From: Euglena gracilis
Lineage: Eukaryota > Euglenida > Euglenophyceae > Euglenales
Direction of reading: 5' to 3'
Length of the DNA stretch: 64,000 nucleotides
NCBI GenBank assembly: GCA_039621445.1
Contig: CP154957.1
Span: forward strand, 5,078,504 to 5,142,503
Below are positions 9,975 through 19,345 of this stretch, piece by piece. The notes beneath the pieces are model-generated. The model did not search any database. It saw only the letters and a program-made list of their open reading frames with translations, and was not told the origin of the DNA. How positions within the stretch are numbered: position 1 is the stretch's first letter; the number at the start of each line of letters is the position of its first letter. A program made the translations under genes and the position numbers.

Positions 9975-10606
9975 ACCTTGCCCGGCAAGGCACAGCACAC
10001 AGCTTTCTCGGACACCCAATACTGGCTGCTGCTGCGGTGGTGGCTTGGCTTGGCTTGGTCACGCTGCCAGGGTGCCCATTGTGTCGAGGGTCCATTGATC
10101 CCTTCGGGGATCATTTCATCTGCTGTGAGCAGAACGGAAACACCCAACGACAGAACGCATTCCGAGATGCTTTTGCGGAGATGTGTGCCTGGTACAACAT
10201 TGCAGTGGAGAAGGAGGCAGAGTGTTTGGCGAACAGAAGGCCGGCTGACATTCTCCTCTTCAACTGGTCACGGGGGCAGCACGTGGCAGTTGACTTTGTC
10301 TGCAACCACCCAGCGGGGCTCGGAGAGCATCCACTGGTGGTTGAAGATGTCAGGAGGCATTGCAACCAGGTGGAAACCCGGAAAGTGCAGACTGATGGCC
10401 CCCCATGTCAGGCGAAGGGATGGGGCTTCTCACCCTGCAGCCTGAGCACATGGGGAGGCATGGGGACCTCTGCCAAGGCTGTGCTGTTTGAGGTCACCAA
10501 AAGGGCCACCGCGCACCTGCGAGGATGGCCAAAGACACGGGCCCTGCAAGAAATGCGGGAGGGCCTATCGGTGACAGTCATGCGCCACGTGGTGCGTCAG
10601 CTCTGA
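9975..10606 (+). pseudogene. non-LTR retrotransposon C-terminal zinc knuckle + restriction-like endonuclease fragment (copy A)
   Basis: The piece starts with TAFSDTQYWLLLRWWLGL in one frame, then switches by one frame at a CTTGG pentamer run (about 10043-10060) into a 189-codon frame. In that frame Cys13, Cys16, His26 and Cys29/Cys30 form a CPLC..GDH..CC knuckle, and RPADI (residues 68-72) is followed 14 residues later by Asp86 in VAVDF. This order (CCHC, then [R/K]P.D, x12-14, D) is the signature of the restriction-like endonuclease of R2-group non-LTR elements. It ends VVRQL and TGA at 10606. There is no RT domain upstream in the expected place, so this is a 5'-truncated, frameshifted remnant. 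The same frameshift in copy B shows it predates the duplication. Confidence 0.75.
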
Positions 10607-10950
10607 GCCCTCCAACCATGGTAAGTCCCATCCTGCATCGCAGACCACACCCAAAGCAAGCAAAGCCAAGACCAAAGCAACCCAAAGCGCGGACGTTCAC
10701 CAGGGAAACACCCCCACCCCACCAAACGACGGCCCACCACCAAAAAAAAAAGCCCAAACAAAAACCAAAAAACACAGCCGTCAAAAAAAGACAACGCCCA
10801 CACGCCAGGCCAAAGGCATCCGCCAAAACGCGAGGGAGGGGAGTGGAGCCGGCAAAAGCAACACACACAAAGGGTAGTCCGCCTGCCGTGGACACCATAA
10901 AGCGAGACGGAGAGAGCACGCGCGACCCAACAAGTCGGCTATAGCCCCTC
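10607..10950 (+). other. A/C-rich tail after the retrotransposon fragment (also 56504-56847)
   Basis: Follows the stop codon of the endonuclease piece. An open frame across 10525-10944 is extremely Lys/Pro-rich, the product of CCAAAA-type composition. It is more likely a 3' untranslated tail than protein. Copies A and B differ here by two neighbouring substitutions near 10788. Confidence 0.5.
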
Positions 10951-10989
10951 AAAAAAAAATTGGTTCAGAAGGCGGAAACGTGTGAATGG

Positions 10990-11345
10990 TGTTATGGAGG
11001 CGTGCCAATCTCTTTCAAAGCTACCTCAGGCGCACCTCCATTTCACAATTCTACAGTACTGGCTCACTTCTGGAAAAGTCAACGACCTTCTGAGGGCAAG
11101 CTCCTACTCCCAAAGGCCGCCCGGAGTGTGCAGCATTTAGCACAATCTTGTGGAATTGTTTTGAAGGCCTGCTGGGTGGCCCTTGCACACCTCAACAGTG
11201 GGAGCAAATCTGCCTTCCTATCCGCTTGGGAGGACTCGGCAGCCATTCTGATCCCAGCCACATCCATTATCGTTGACTATTTTCGCCGTGGATCGGAAAC
11301 ATTGGAATCCCTTCCGTATTCCCCCGCCGTGTGCCGCTTGTAAGG
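10990..11345 (+). pseudogene. RT thumb/connection fragment (copy A)
   Basis: In one frame the piece reads LPQAHLHFTILQYWLTSGKV, then NDLLRASS. After a stop and a frame change it reads TPQQWEQICLPIRLGGLG at about 11185-11250. This parallels the LRYCLDECRVVHFL ... WGQVSLLIRHGGLG order of the fragment at 1401-2495, so it belongs to the same RT group. It lies downstream of an endonuclease tail, the reverse of the order in an intact element, so it comes from a second insertion or a rearrangement. Stops and frame changes make it non-functional. Confidence 0.65.
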
Positions 11346-11550
11346 CTGTTGAATTTACAGCACAAAAGGTGATGAGCTGTGACATCCAAAATCCCCTAGC
11401 ATATCGGGCAGAGCAGCATTGTAGTGGAGACAATGTTCCAGCGGAGACTCTGGGAACCTTTCCCTGCGTCCGCATGCCATGGGCGCCGTGCATAGGTGTC
11501 ACAAGGGGGGGTCGGGGGGGGCGGCTGCCCCCCCCGGGATTTTGGATTAG

Positions 11551-11740
11551 AAAACCTTGGATTGCCCTGGATTGTTTGCGCGATGTGGGCACCACAGCTC
11601 CCCTTCCACAATGGCTGGCTAACTTGACCCTTCTCCAAAATGGTGTTCGTCTGTTGATTTTTGGGTTTGTGGTTGATGAAACCGGTGCGGTGCGCCTGTT
11701 TGGGGTGGCTGGTCCCAAGGTTGACGGCTTGTTTTTTTAA
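11551..11740 (+). CDS. terminal exon-like segment, unknown protein (copy A)
   Basis: After GGATTAG at 11550 the frame reads KPWIALDCLRDVGTTAPLPQ, then WLANLTLLQNGVRLLIFGFV, VDETGAVRLFGVAG and a stop at 11738-11740. Composition is strongly protein-like with alternating hydrophobic residues, and the segment is preceded by a G/C-run hairpin (about 11502-11537). No family was recognised. The upstream exon partner was not found. Confidence 0.5.
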
Positions 11741-12139
11741 AACAAAATAAACATGTTTTTTTTGAAAGAAATATGTTGTTTTTAAAGAACACAAAAAAAA
11801 ACGTCATGGAGGCTTTGGGGGGAAAATTTTTGCAATGTTTTTTTTGGGAAAAAGTTCATTTTTTATTTCCGCAGCATGCATTTTTTGTTTTTTGGGGGTT
11901 GAAAGCATGATTTTTTGCACCAGAAAACAGAGATTTTGAAATATTTTAACACATAAAAAAACTTTACAGCGGGTATTCCCCCCGTGACCCCCCCCCGACC
12001 TAAGACCCTTTTCGGCCAATTTTTTTTCTGAAAAAAACCTTGACCGGTGATTCCTAATTTGACAAAATATTCAGGTAGATTCCTAATTTTGGGCATAAAT
12101 TTTGCAAAATTTGGACTGGTAATACCTAATTTGGTGTCA

Positions 12140-12365
12140 AAATACCCCCCCCCCTAATTGACCGTGGGACCTCTCCACGGGACCCCCCTTTTGGTCAATT
12201 AGGGCGGGGGTTCAATTAGGGGGGGGTACCGTCAATTAGGGGGTGCTTCAGCACAGCAGTCAATTAGGGGGGGGGTTGAAAAATTTTCCTCGGGGCGTTT
12301 GGTCAATTAGGGGGTTCAATTAGGGGGGGGGAGGTGGTACTAATTTTAGGTTGGGGGATTCCTAT
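12140..12365. repeat. CAATTAGGGG word cluster (also 58036-58261)
   Basis: The word TCAATTAGGGGG occurs about seven times within 200 bases, with an inverted CCCCCTAATTGA at the left edge. Spacers are of irregular length, separated by G runs of 5-9. Around it, CCTAATTT and CTAATTTTAGG are degenerate echoes. The region has no coding potential. Confidence 0.8.
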
Positions 12366-12572
12366 TTTGGAGCCAAAAAGGATTTTCCCCCAAAAATTCA
12401 TTTTCGGTGATGCCTAATTTGGCCACCGAAAATGTGGTCTTCCCCCGTGCCCCCCCCCCCCCGTGACCCAAACCACACCCGAAAAATTTTGCTCAAAAAT
12501 GGTGATTTCGCAAGGAAAAAGGTCAATTTTTGCTTTTTCAAAAAAACATGTTTTTTTGCCTTTTTTTTTTTA

Positions 12573-13113
12573 TAGAGAAACGTCAACCCTGCCTGGTCCA
12601 CGGAATGGGAACATTGTGCCTTTTCTTGGTGAAACGCATTGTTGTGTTTGGGGTACGTCGTGGGGACAACCGAGCGCCGTCTGGCAAACATGGTTGTCAG
12701 GGGCATCGTGCGCGCATCTCTCCGTCCTCAAGCTCTCTTGCGGGGTTCTACGCACGGCTGGGTCTAGAGAAGTCCCACGTTCAGGCCTTCCGCCTTGCTG
12801 TGCACCGCCCTTCCCGTGACCGGTCCCCAGGCCCTATGTCTGTTGGTGTTTTCCCCCCCAAAAATTGTTCAAAAAATTTCATAAAATGAGCATTTGTGGA
12901 TCCTTTTTTTTAACAAAAAACAGGGGTTTTTTGACCACTTTTTTTCACGCCAGAGGGGGCCCCCCTTTGAAGAGCTGCCCATCCATCCCTGCCCCCCCCC
13001 TTCCCCCCTTCCTGTGCTCCCGTGGGGGGCCTGAGGCCAAACTGAGCTTCCTGAGCCGGGATTTGAACCGCGACGTCAACGAGTGGGATGCGGACGACAA
13101 CGATCTACTGTAA
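12573..13113 (+). CDS. exon-like segments, unknown protein (copy A)
   Basis: Two coding-like stretches. About 12573-12835 reads RRGDNRAPSGKHGCQGHRAR, then ISPSSSSLAGFYARLGLEKS and HRPSRDRSPGPMS; it may end at a GTG donor near 12845. About 13015-13113 reads LSFLSRDLNRDVNEWDADDN and DLL before TAA at 13111-13113, an acidic C-terminus. C runs lie between them. They may be neighbouring exons of one gene, but no phase-checked junction was established. No family was recognised. Confidence 0.4.
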
Positions 13114-13544
13114 CTGTGTCCCCCCCGCTTCAACCTGCCCCACTGTTTTTTTTTTCGGCACAGCCTGTGTTGCACACGTGGATCCACTGAGCGGTTGTCT
13201 GCTTCCTGAAGTCCTCCTTTTCCTGTGTTCAGTAAAAATTCCCTTTTTTCGTGTGTTCGGTAAAAAGATTCCGCTGTCGTCGGCTGGTGTCGGTCTGTAG
13301 ACGAGTGGTATGACAATGTTGTGGAGGACGGTGTGTGCACCATGCATTGCATCCGGAAGAGGGTGGCTTGGGACGTGGGGGGGGGAGGCGGGGGGCGGGG
13401 ACGCGGGGGGGACGCGGGGGGAGACCGTGGCCCAACCGCCCCCCATGTTTTCGGGTACAACAACCGCCGTTTTCTTTGGCGCCACTCAAATTTGTGTGTA
13501 TTTTTCCTTTGGTTGACGAAAAAATGTGCCCGGCCCAAATTTGG

Positions 13545-13595
13545 GACGCGGGGGGGGGGGACGCGGGGGGGGGGGACGAGGGGGGGACGCGGGGC
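13545..13595 (+). repeat. GGGGGGACGCG minisatellite, variable between copies
   Basis: Copy A holds about four GACGCGGGGGGGG-type units; copy B (59441-59464) has about two. The net difference is ~26 bp. A related GGGGACGCGGGG pair lies at 13395-13422 in both copies. Confidence 0.85.
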
Positions 13596-13619
13596 AAACA
13601 CCCCCGAAGAACTTGGGTT

Positions 13620-14087
13620 CGTGGAAGAGCTGTGAGAAGTGCTGACGGCCGTGACGGTGTCTCCAATTCTCGTGGGAGTGCATTCCAGTTGGTGACCTCA
13701 GCGGGTGGTGCAGCACAAAAATACCCCTACTTGACGGCAAGCAGTTTGCCACCAAAGCAAGATGGATGGCTTGGACGGGAATGACAAAAACAGACGGTGG
13801 CGAGGAAGAAGAGAATAAAGCCATTACACTTTCACTGAATTACTGGCGGCAGTCAAACTGGAATGACATGTTGCAGCGTTTGGGGCCTCACGTGCCACAA
13901 TGGCAATGCCTGCCTCTGCAGGCATTGCTTCAAGACGGTTCTGCCATGCTTCTTAGACGGCCTAAAATGGACAAAAAAGGAAATAGGAAACCACCTCAGC
14001 ACCTTTCCTGCAACAACAAAACAAAAGCACCTAAAAAACCTGTTCAGTGGATCTATGTGGAAGGGATGTGCTGATAATTTAAATTAA
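13620..14087 (+). CDS. exon-like segments, unknown protein (copy A)
   Basis: From about 13640 one frame reads DGRDGVSNSRGSAFQLVTSA, then GGAAQKYPYLTASSLPPKQD. From 13766 a second frame is open for 102 codons (ITLSLNYWRQSNWNDMLQRL, then PQHLSCNNKTKAPKKPVQ). From 13863 a third frame is also coding-like, with TCHNGNACLCRHCF and GNHLSTFPATTKQKHLKNLF to a stop at 14087. The overlap means at least one intron or frame change lies here, and I cannot say which frame is used. The third frame has a CxC-HC cluster that could be zinc-binding. Confidence 0.4.
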
Positions 14088-14559
14088 CAGCACACAAACA
14101 AAGAAGCAAAAGCAATAGGAAAATACACACCTCTGCCCTTTGGTTCCTTTTTGTTTGGTGTTTTGGAAGGGTTCTGCTCCACCTGTTGTTCAGCAGCATT
14201 CTGAGACGATTCTTTTGGCTGCGGAGACAAGGCACACGGGGGGAGGGGGGGTCCGAGGGGGGGTTGGAAGCTGACTTCTTCTTTTTTTCTGTCTGCCAAG
14301 TAAAAACGGTGTGGGTTGGTCAGTCCCTTCCCACCCCCCACCCCGACCGCCCTCGTGAATCTACGCCTCCAGCTGCATCTGTTGTGTGACTGCCTGGCAC
14401 GCACTTCTGAATCCAAATTCCCTGTTTTTTTTGTTTGTACGCAATTCACAAAAGGGTTGGGACAATGATGTGCAACAATCTTTGCCCCCCTCCTGTGAAG
14501 GTTGTGGCAACTTTTATGGGCAGTCTCCTTTTTTTTTGATTTCCCAAAAGGGGGGGGGT

Positions 14560-15391
14560 GCGTAGATTGTGCCGTTGAAAAAAATTGGGGGGGAAATGTC
14601 CATTTTGGGCCACTTTTGGCAAAAGAACACCTCTCCCCATTGGATTTTCAATATAAGTCAAAAATTGCACAAAAAGGACTTATCCCTCCAAGTCTATTGC
14701 CAACATAGAAGGGATTTTGCTATTTGAGGGGGGGGTGCGGGGGCCTATGCCAAAGTGAGCCACAAAAACGACTTTGCCCCTGAGTATGTTGCCAACATAG
14801 AAGGGATTTTGTTATTTGAGGGGGGGGGGCAGAGCCCCCCCCCCCCCGCCTATGCCAAAGTGAGCCACAAAATCGACTTAGCCCCTGAGTATGTTGCCAG
14901 CTCAGAAGGGATTTTGTTATTTGAGGCTTGGATGGGGGTGGAGGGGGGTTTTCTGCCTCTCGTGATGCAGAATGCTTGCATTTCTGAAGGATTTTCATGT
15001 AATCCTTGTTTCATCATTGGTTTTTCTCCCTTCGAGACCCCCATCAAGGGCCCACCGACCGCCACCGACCAAAGATTTCCATCTGGGGGTGTTTATTTAG
15101 GTGTAAGACACTTATTTGGACCCATCCGGACCATTTCCGGATTATTTGGGCCTGCCACAGACCATTTTTATGACCACCGACTAGCCACCGACTATGTATT
15201 TTCTTCATGGGGGGGGGCTTTAAAGTCGGCGGTTTGGACCCGTTAGTACATTGGAGTGGGTAGTCGGCCGACTAGTTGGCCGACTACCCACTCTAATGTA
15301 CCGACTGGCTACCAACCAATTGGTCGGCCGACCAGTCGGCCGACCAATTGGGTAGTCGGCCGACCACCCACTACCCCCCCCCAAATCTACT
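14560..15391. mobile_element. truncated foldback element (copy A)
   Basis: From about 14575 it matches the core of the 5277-6407 element (TTTTGGGCCACTTTTGGCAA, the GCCAACATAGAAGGGATTTT array, and the CACCGACTAGCCACCGACTA segment). It ends with a right arm of GTCGGCCGACTAG-type palindromes and TCTACTGCC at 15383-15391. The left terminal repeat is missing, so it is 5'-truncated or was never a full copy. Confidence 0.8.
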
Positions 15392-15399
15392 GCCATGCG

Positions 15400-15728
15400 C
15401 CTCTAGTGTGAGGGGCTCCTTTGGAGGAGAGAGCCAGAAGGTGTGGGACGAACTCCGACGTTGCCTGAGGGCAACTGCCTGTGGCGGGCCTTGCAGAACT
15501 ACAACAAGGCCTCTCCTTAGCCCTCTTCTCCAGTGTCGCAGCACACTTGGAGCGCTGCTAATCACCAAAGAACGCGGACACTGCTTTTTTAACAACACTC
15601 ATGACCGCCACCAAAAACCCCTGACTCAGGCCCAACAATGTGTAGCACTACCTACTCACCAGAACTGGAGGCTGGGCACAGCAGGGGGGGGGCTGAGGGG
15701 CGGGGGCGAGCGGCCGCGTGGAGGGTAG
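15400..15728 (+). CDS. exon-like segment, unknown protein (copy A)
   Basis: One plus-strand frame reads GSFGGESQKVWDELRRCLRA, then LLSPLLQCRSTLGALLITKE and HDRHQKPLTQAQQCVALPTH. It becomes Gly-rich before a stop at 15728. Composition is coding-like, but no splice partner or family was identified. It abuts the foldback element's right end. Confidence 0.4.
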
Positions 15729-16504
15729 TGCCATTGGTCGGTATTCGGTTCGTCCCACCACCGTTCTTCTCATAATAAATCAATCTCATGGGTTAGGGTT
15801 AGACCACCCCGGCCTGGCCCAGCCCGGCCCGGCCCGGCCGGCGGCCCGGCTTGGCCCAGCCGGCGGCTTGGCCCGCTGCCCAGCTGGGGCCGGGGCCCTC
15901 CCGGACCCGGAAAAGGTGTTTTTGAGTCGAAAATGAACGTTTTTTAACCCCCAGGGGGGAGGGCGGCCCGCGCGGGCGGCGCGCGGCCTATTTTCGGTCC
16001 AAAAAGTGGTCATTTTTGGCCTTTTTTGACCCATTTTTGCTCCAAAAAATCATTTTTTCTTGGGGGGGGGGCGAGCGGGCGCACAGGCGGCCGCGCGGGG
16101 GTCCCGGACCCCCCCCCGAGCGGCGCGCCTAGCCTCCACCTTCATTCGCTACTCCTCCCCTCCCTTCTTGACAAGAGCCATGTACCACGTACGTTCCCAA
16201 GGCCTAGAAGGCACCCCCCCCAAAAAAAAATATATACCCTCTGGCTGCCCTCCCTCCTCCCTACCCTCGACCCCCTGTACCACACTCTGCTATTGTACGT
16301 AGCCTCACCTCCCGGAACCTATCAAATCCATTAGGCATGGCCAAAAAACATCGTTTTGGGCAAAAAAATTCTTTTTCGTTTTATTCACCCGAAAATGACC
16401 CAAAGTCCATAGGAATCGGGTCCAAAATGGGGGGCCGGGGGTCCCAAAACGCTCATTTTCAGCCAGAAACATTATTTCGGGTCCGGGAGGTCAAAAAACA
16501 TGGG

Positions 16505-16615
16505 CGGCTGGAAATAAATAAATCTCATTGGAGGGGGAATGCGCGGCTAGAAAAAGGTTGATGACTGGAAGAAGGGCTGCTGGCTGGTTAAACCACCCCC
16601 TTGGGGGTGGGGTCA
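16505..16615 (+). repeat. CCAGCC/GGCTGG dispersed repeat family
   Basis: Characterised by AAATAAATCTCATTGGAGGG, then GGCTGGAAAAAGG, TGCTGGCTGG and a CCCCC..GGGGG hairpin. Relatives occur at 53732-53800, and in the opposite sense at about 20420-20480, 21190-21260, 24250-24315, 27062-27130 and 43775-43835. Each has CCAGCC words around T runs and a following CCCCGGGG-type hairpin. Copy B of this one is at 62395-62505. Confidence 0.65.
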
Positions 16616-16624
16616 ATTTTTCTT

Positions 16625-16800
16625 AAGCTATGCCCTGGTCGAATTTGGCCAACCCATGGTTAATTTGTCAATTTGCCCCATGCAGTTCACACACTTTCTG
16701 GATATCCCTTGTTGTTGATTGCGAACCAAATTTCCTTTTTCAAGGCCAATGTCGGGGCAATTATTGACACATATGTCCCCAAACAACGGTGCTACCCAAG
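16625..16800 (-). repeat. ~175-bp dispersed repeat, relative at 19555-19690
   Basis: The two loci share TTGCCCCATG(C/T)AGTTCACA, ATATCCCT, and GGGGCAA(C/T)TA.TGACA followed by ATGTCCCCAAACAA in the same order. On the minus strand both can be read as related short peptides (..NCMGQ.. and ..NYMGQ..), so they may be remnants of a minus-strand coding element. Confidence 0.6.
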
Positions 16801-16998
16801 GTGCGGCGGCAGTCTCTAGACTTGCCAAAAATTGTGCCGGTGGGGGGGGGGTGGGTTAGGGCATTTGTGCAAACATTGTTTGCTGGCAAACGTTTAGAAA
16901 CATCTGCAAAGAGCAAGATAACGTAGTGTGTCCAGGGATTTCACAGGTTTGGGTGTGAAACCTGGGCGCCGGTACGCACTTTCTGATACAAAAACTGT

Positions 16999-17130
16999 GT
17001 TCAGAACGCCGGTTCGGGCGTGAAGCCGTGTTCCAGAACGCCGGTTCGGGCGGCAGCCCGAACCGGCGTTCTGAACACAGTTGTTGAAACCGTGGATTAG
17101 GGGCTCTGGCTTCACGCCCGAACCGGCGTT
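16999..17130. repeat. GCCGGTTCGGGC palindrome cluster
   Basis: The word occurs in both orientations around 17003, 17039, 17056 and 17117. A perfect palindrome with 18-bp arms and a 4-base centre lies at 17034-17073. A second palindrome of the same word lies at 17730-17776. Copy B positions are about 62888-63020 and 63619-63665. Confidence 0.85.
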
Positions 17131-18199
17131 CAAGGAATCACGGCCAATTTCGGCCTAAATACCCATTTTTTGAAACTTTTTGAGCATTTTTGACCTCCTT
17201 TGGGCGAAGGGCCATGTCGATCGGCCGAATGAAGACAGATGGCCACAGGATTCAGCAATAATGCACACAGCACTTGTTTTCAGTGATTGTGTGTTTCAAA
17301 ATTTGACATCCTAATTTGTGAAATCCCACACCTCAGGTGCCATACAGCATATCAATTGAGAGCTCTCCCCATGAGCTTTCATTTGGTACCCTCAGGACTC
17401 AGCCATAGTGCACAGCGCCCTGAAAATTGCCGATCGCATGTTCCGGCCCTTTTCGCAAATTCTAAAATCCACTGTTCACCTGCCATGTTGTCCCTTGTTT
17501 GAAAGCTCTTCTCAAGGGCTTTCAGCAGATGGCCTTAGATTTCAGCCGTGCTGCATGGTACTCTATTTCACAAAATCGCCAAATTTGGCCAACTGGAAAT
17601 TGTTGCACAAATACCCCAATTTCTGGCAAATACCCCGCAAAAACTGCTTAGATATGATTGCCACATGTCTAAAAACCATTTTGGACACTTTTTGGCACTT
17701 TTTAATTTTAGGTCTTGTGGACGCCGTCTTCCCGCCCGAACCGGCGTCCTGAATGCCGGTTCGGGCGGGAAGCCAGAGCCCCAATACACGGGTTCAAGAA
17801 TTGTGTATGGGACACATTTTTCGATTTTGAAATTCCATATCCCCCCCCTTTGCTGTCCCCATGGACCCAAAAGTGGGAAAAGGGGGAGGGGACGAGCTTC
17901 TTCCCATGGGCCTTGGGTTAGACCTCAAATTAGACCTAAAATGCCAAATTGATGCCGTTTTTGTTCACGTTCTTGAAAATTGGACCTCCACGAGTCTTGG
18001 TTTGGAGTTTGATGGGAACCAGAGCACCTGCAACCTACCAAACACGTAACTTTTCGCTTTGTTCCGGGATCCCTTTCAAGGTCCCTTTCAAAAAAAAGTG
18101 CTCTGACACTGCAGTCCCCATGACGGGAACAGTGAGGGGTTCATGGTTTTGCCCTAGCATGGTATAGCATGGTATGCAACCATGAAATGGCTTGTGACA

Positions 18200-18400
18200 A
18201 GAGCTTTCCAATGGGGTTGTCTAGGGGGGGGGGGAGTTTCACCTGTCAACAAATCAGTGTTCACAGGTTCCTATATGGGCACCGTTGTTCACAGGGTGCA
18301 ACGTTCAATGTTCAGTGGTACCCCTTTGGAATTGACAAAAGAAGAAAATTTTGCAGATTTCAAGAGACTCCTCACGTCAAATGAATTTTTCTTTTTGTGA
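18200..18400 (+). CDS. exon-like segment, unknown protein
   Basis: After a G run and CAAATCAG the frame reads SMFSGTPLELTKEENFADFK, then RLLTSN, before a stop at 18398-18400. It has a charged, amphipathic, coding-like character. A second frame across the same bases is also open. The segment lies just right of the duplication. Confidence 0.4.
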   Translation, partial: RAFQWGCLGGGGVSPVNKSVFTGSYMGTVVHRVQRSMFSGTPLELTKEENFADFKRLLTSNEFFFL

Positions 18401-18552
18401 TCAAAAATGGTTTTCGACGGTTCCCATCAAAGAAGGTTTTGCACGGGAACCACCAAACAGTCATGGCAATCATAGTGTCTACTTTAAGTTGAAAATTTGG
18501 AAGTTATTTTTCATCCTGCACCTCCTCCTGTTACAGACACTTTTGCAGTTTT

Positions 18553-18833
18553 GATGTGGTGATCATTTTTGAAGGATGTACTCCCAGCAATGGGGAGGCA
18601 TTGGTTATGAGCTGTATGGCAAATGTGTTCCACCACCAATCGAGGCACCACAACTGCCACCAATTATGAATGGGATGGACGTCAAGCGACGTGATCATGC
18701 AGCTAATGTGACAGTTAAGTTACCCTTTGGTGCAAAGCCTGACGTCTGGCAGCTTGTCAAGAAATTGTTCCGCTTTTGTGGACAAGGATGGTTCTGGATG
18801 CAGAATGCGTGGATGCATTGTGTTCCCAGATAA
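18553..18833 (+). CDS. exon-like segment(s), unknown protein
   Basis: A possible acceptor (TTTTGCAG, ending about 18549) opens a frame reading FDVVIIFEGCTPSNGEALVM, SCMANVFHHQSRHH. A second frame from the ATG at 18576 reads GYELYGKCVPPPIEAPQLPP, then VTVKLPFGAKPDVWQLVKKL and FRFCGQGWFWMQNAWMHC to a stop at 18833. Which frame is translated is unresolved. No domain was recognised. Confidence 0.4.
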
Positions 18834-19089
18834 GTTGGGAAAGCCAAGTTGTTGAGTCGGAGACCCCTCACCCCTATTCATCCTCTTCTTTCGGATCCCC
18901 AGAGAGATCTCAGGAAAAAATGGTGCCTGCACCTCTCCTCTTGTTGAGGAAAGGTGTCCAACTAGCTGGCAGTTGCGAGTTTGCACTTGGAGTTCCCCTC
19001 CCATGAGACTAAAAACTGGGGGGAATTTTTTGGCCTGTTTTCATTTGGACGTGCCTGTGAAACCATCGCTGAAGAATATCAACAGAAGT

Positions 19090-19345
19090 TGGGTGCAAGC
19101 TTCTTTTTAAGGAAATGCGCACTCCTCCAAGGGGGCTGGGTGCTATGGGCAGGCAAGGGGTTAGGCACTTTCGACCCTGGGGTGTGTGGTTTTGGGGTGG
19201 GTATTTTCAAACGAAAGTTGGCTGGGTTGGCAGGCACAGGGGCCGGAACCAACACCCCCCCAGGTGTGCCTGCTGTGGGCAGGCACCCCATCGCACAAGG
19301 TACCACCCTCCTGGGACGGGGTCCCCTCCGGCTTAAGAAATCCCC
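19090..19345 (+). repeat. TGGGCAGGCA dispersed repeat
   Basis: Family of ~300 bp with ordered landmarks: GGGTGCTATGGGCAGGCA, GGTTTTGGGGTGGGT, TTTGCCTGGGT.GGCAGGCAC, TGCCTGCTATGGGCAGGCAC, CCCC.TCGCACAAGGCACC and GAAGCCTGG. This copy has the landmarks in order but has lost the GCGCTGAAGGCGCCAGG section. Confidence 0.75.

Larger units (their letters stand above)
8032..18111 (+). repeat. segmental duplication, copy A (~10.1 kb)
   Basis: Matches 53931-64000 in the same orientation. The left boundary is sharp at CTTCCAAGGGATATCGGG (8032 and 53931); upstream flanks are unrelated. The positional offset starts at 45,899 and ends at 45,889. Most steps are length changes in homopolymers, one CTG unit, one TA unit and a G-rich minisatellite. 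Substitutions seen by eye are very few (for example GTCAAAAAAAG versus GGCCAAAAAAG near 10788). Copy A certainly extends to 18111, where copy B reaches the window end. Confidence 0.97.
15729..18150. other. repeat-rich non-coding stretch of the duplication (copy B 61596-64000)
   Basis: Contents: a mini telomere-like GGGTTAGGGTTAG at 15790-15802, a GGCCCGGCC-rich block at 15820-15910, a variable GC-rich block at 16060-16120, a CCAGCC-family repeat at 16505-16615, a dispersed repeat at 16625-16800, and the GCCGGTTCGGGC clusters. No convincing exon was found. A short frame near 17950-18049 (ENWTSTSLGLEFDGN) is weakly coding-like. Confidence 0.5.

Noticed and set aside
13030-13090. Possible minus-strand tRNA (GGTTCAAATCC B-box-like word)
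   Set aside because: The T stem does not pair, there is no acceptor stem or anticodon arm, and the segment reads as an acidic exon on the plus strand.
12945-13666. Long minus-strand Arg/Pro-rich ORFs (also copy B 58805-59694)
   Set aside because: Created by GGGACGCGGGG minisatellite units read as Pro/Arg. The plus-strand acidic terminal segment is the better candidate.
15790-15802. Second telomeric site
   Set aside because: Only two hexamers, so chance cannot be excluded. Mentioned only because it lies in the duplicated block.
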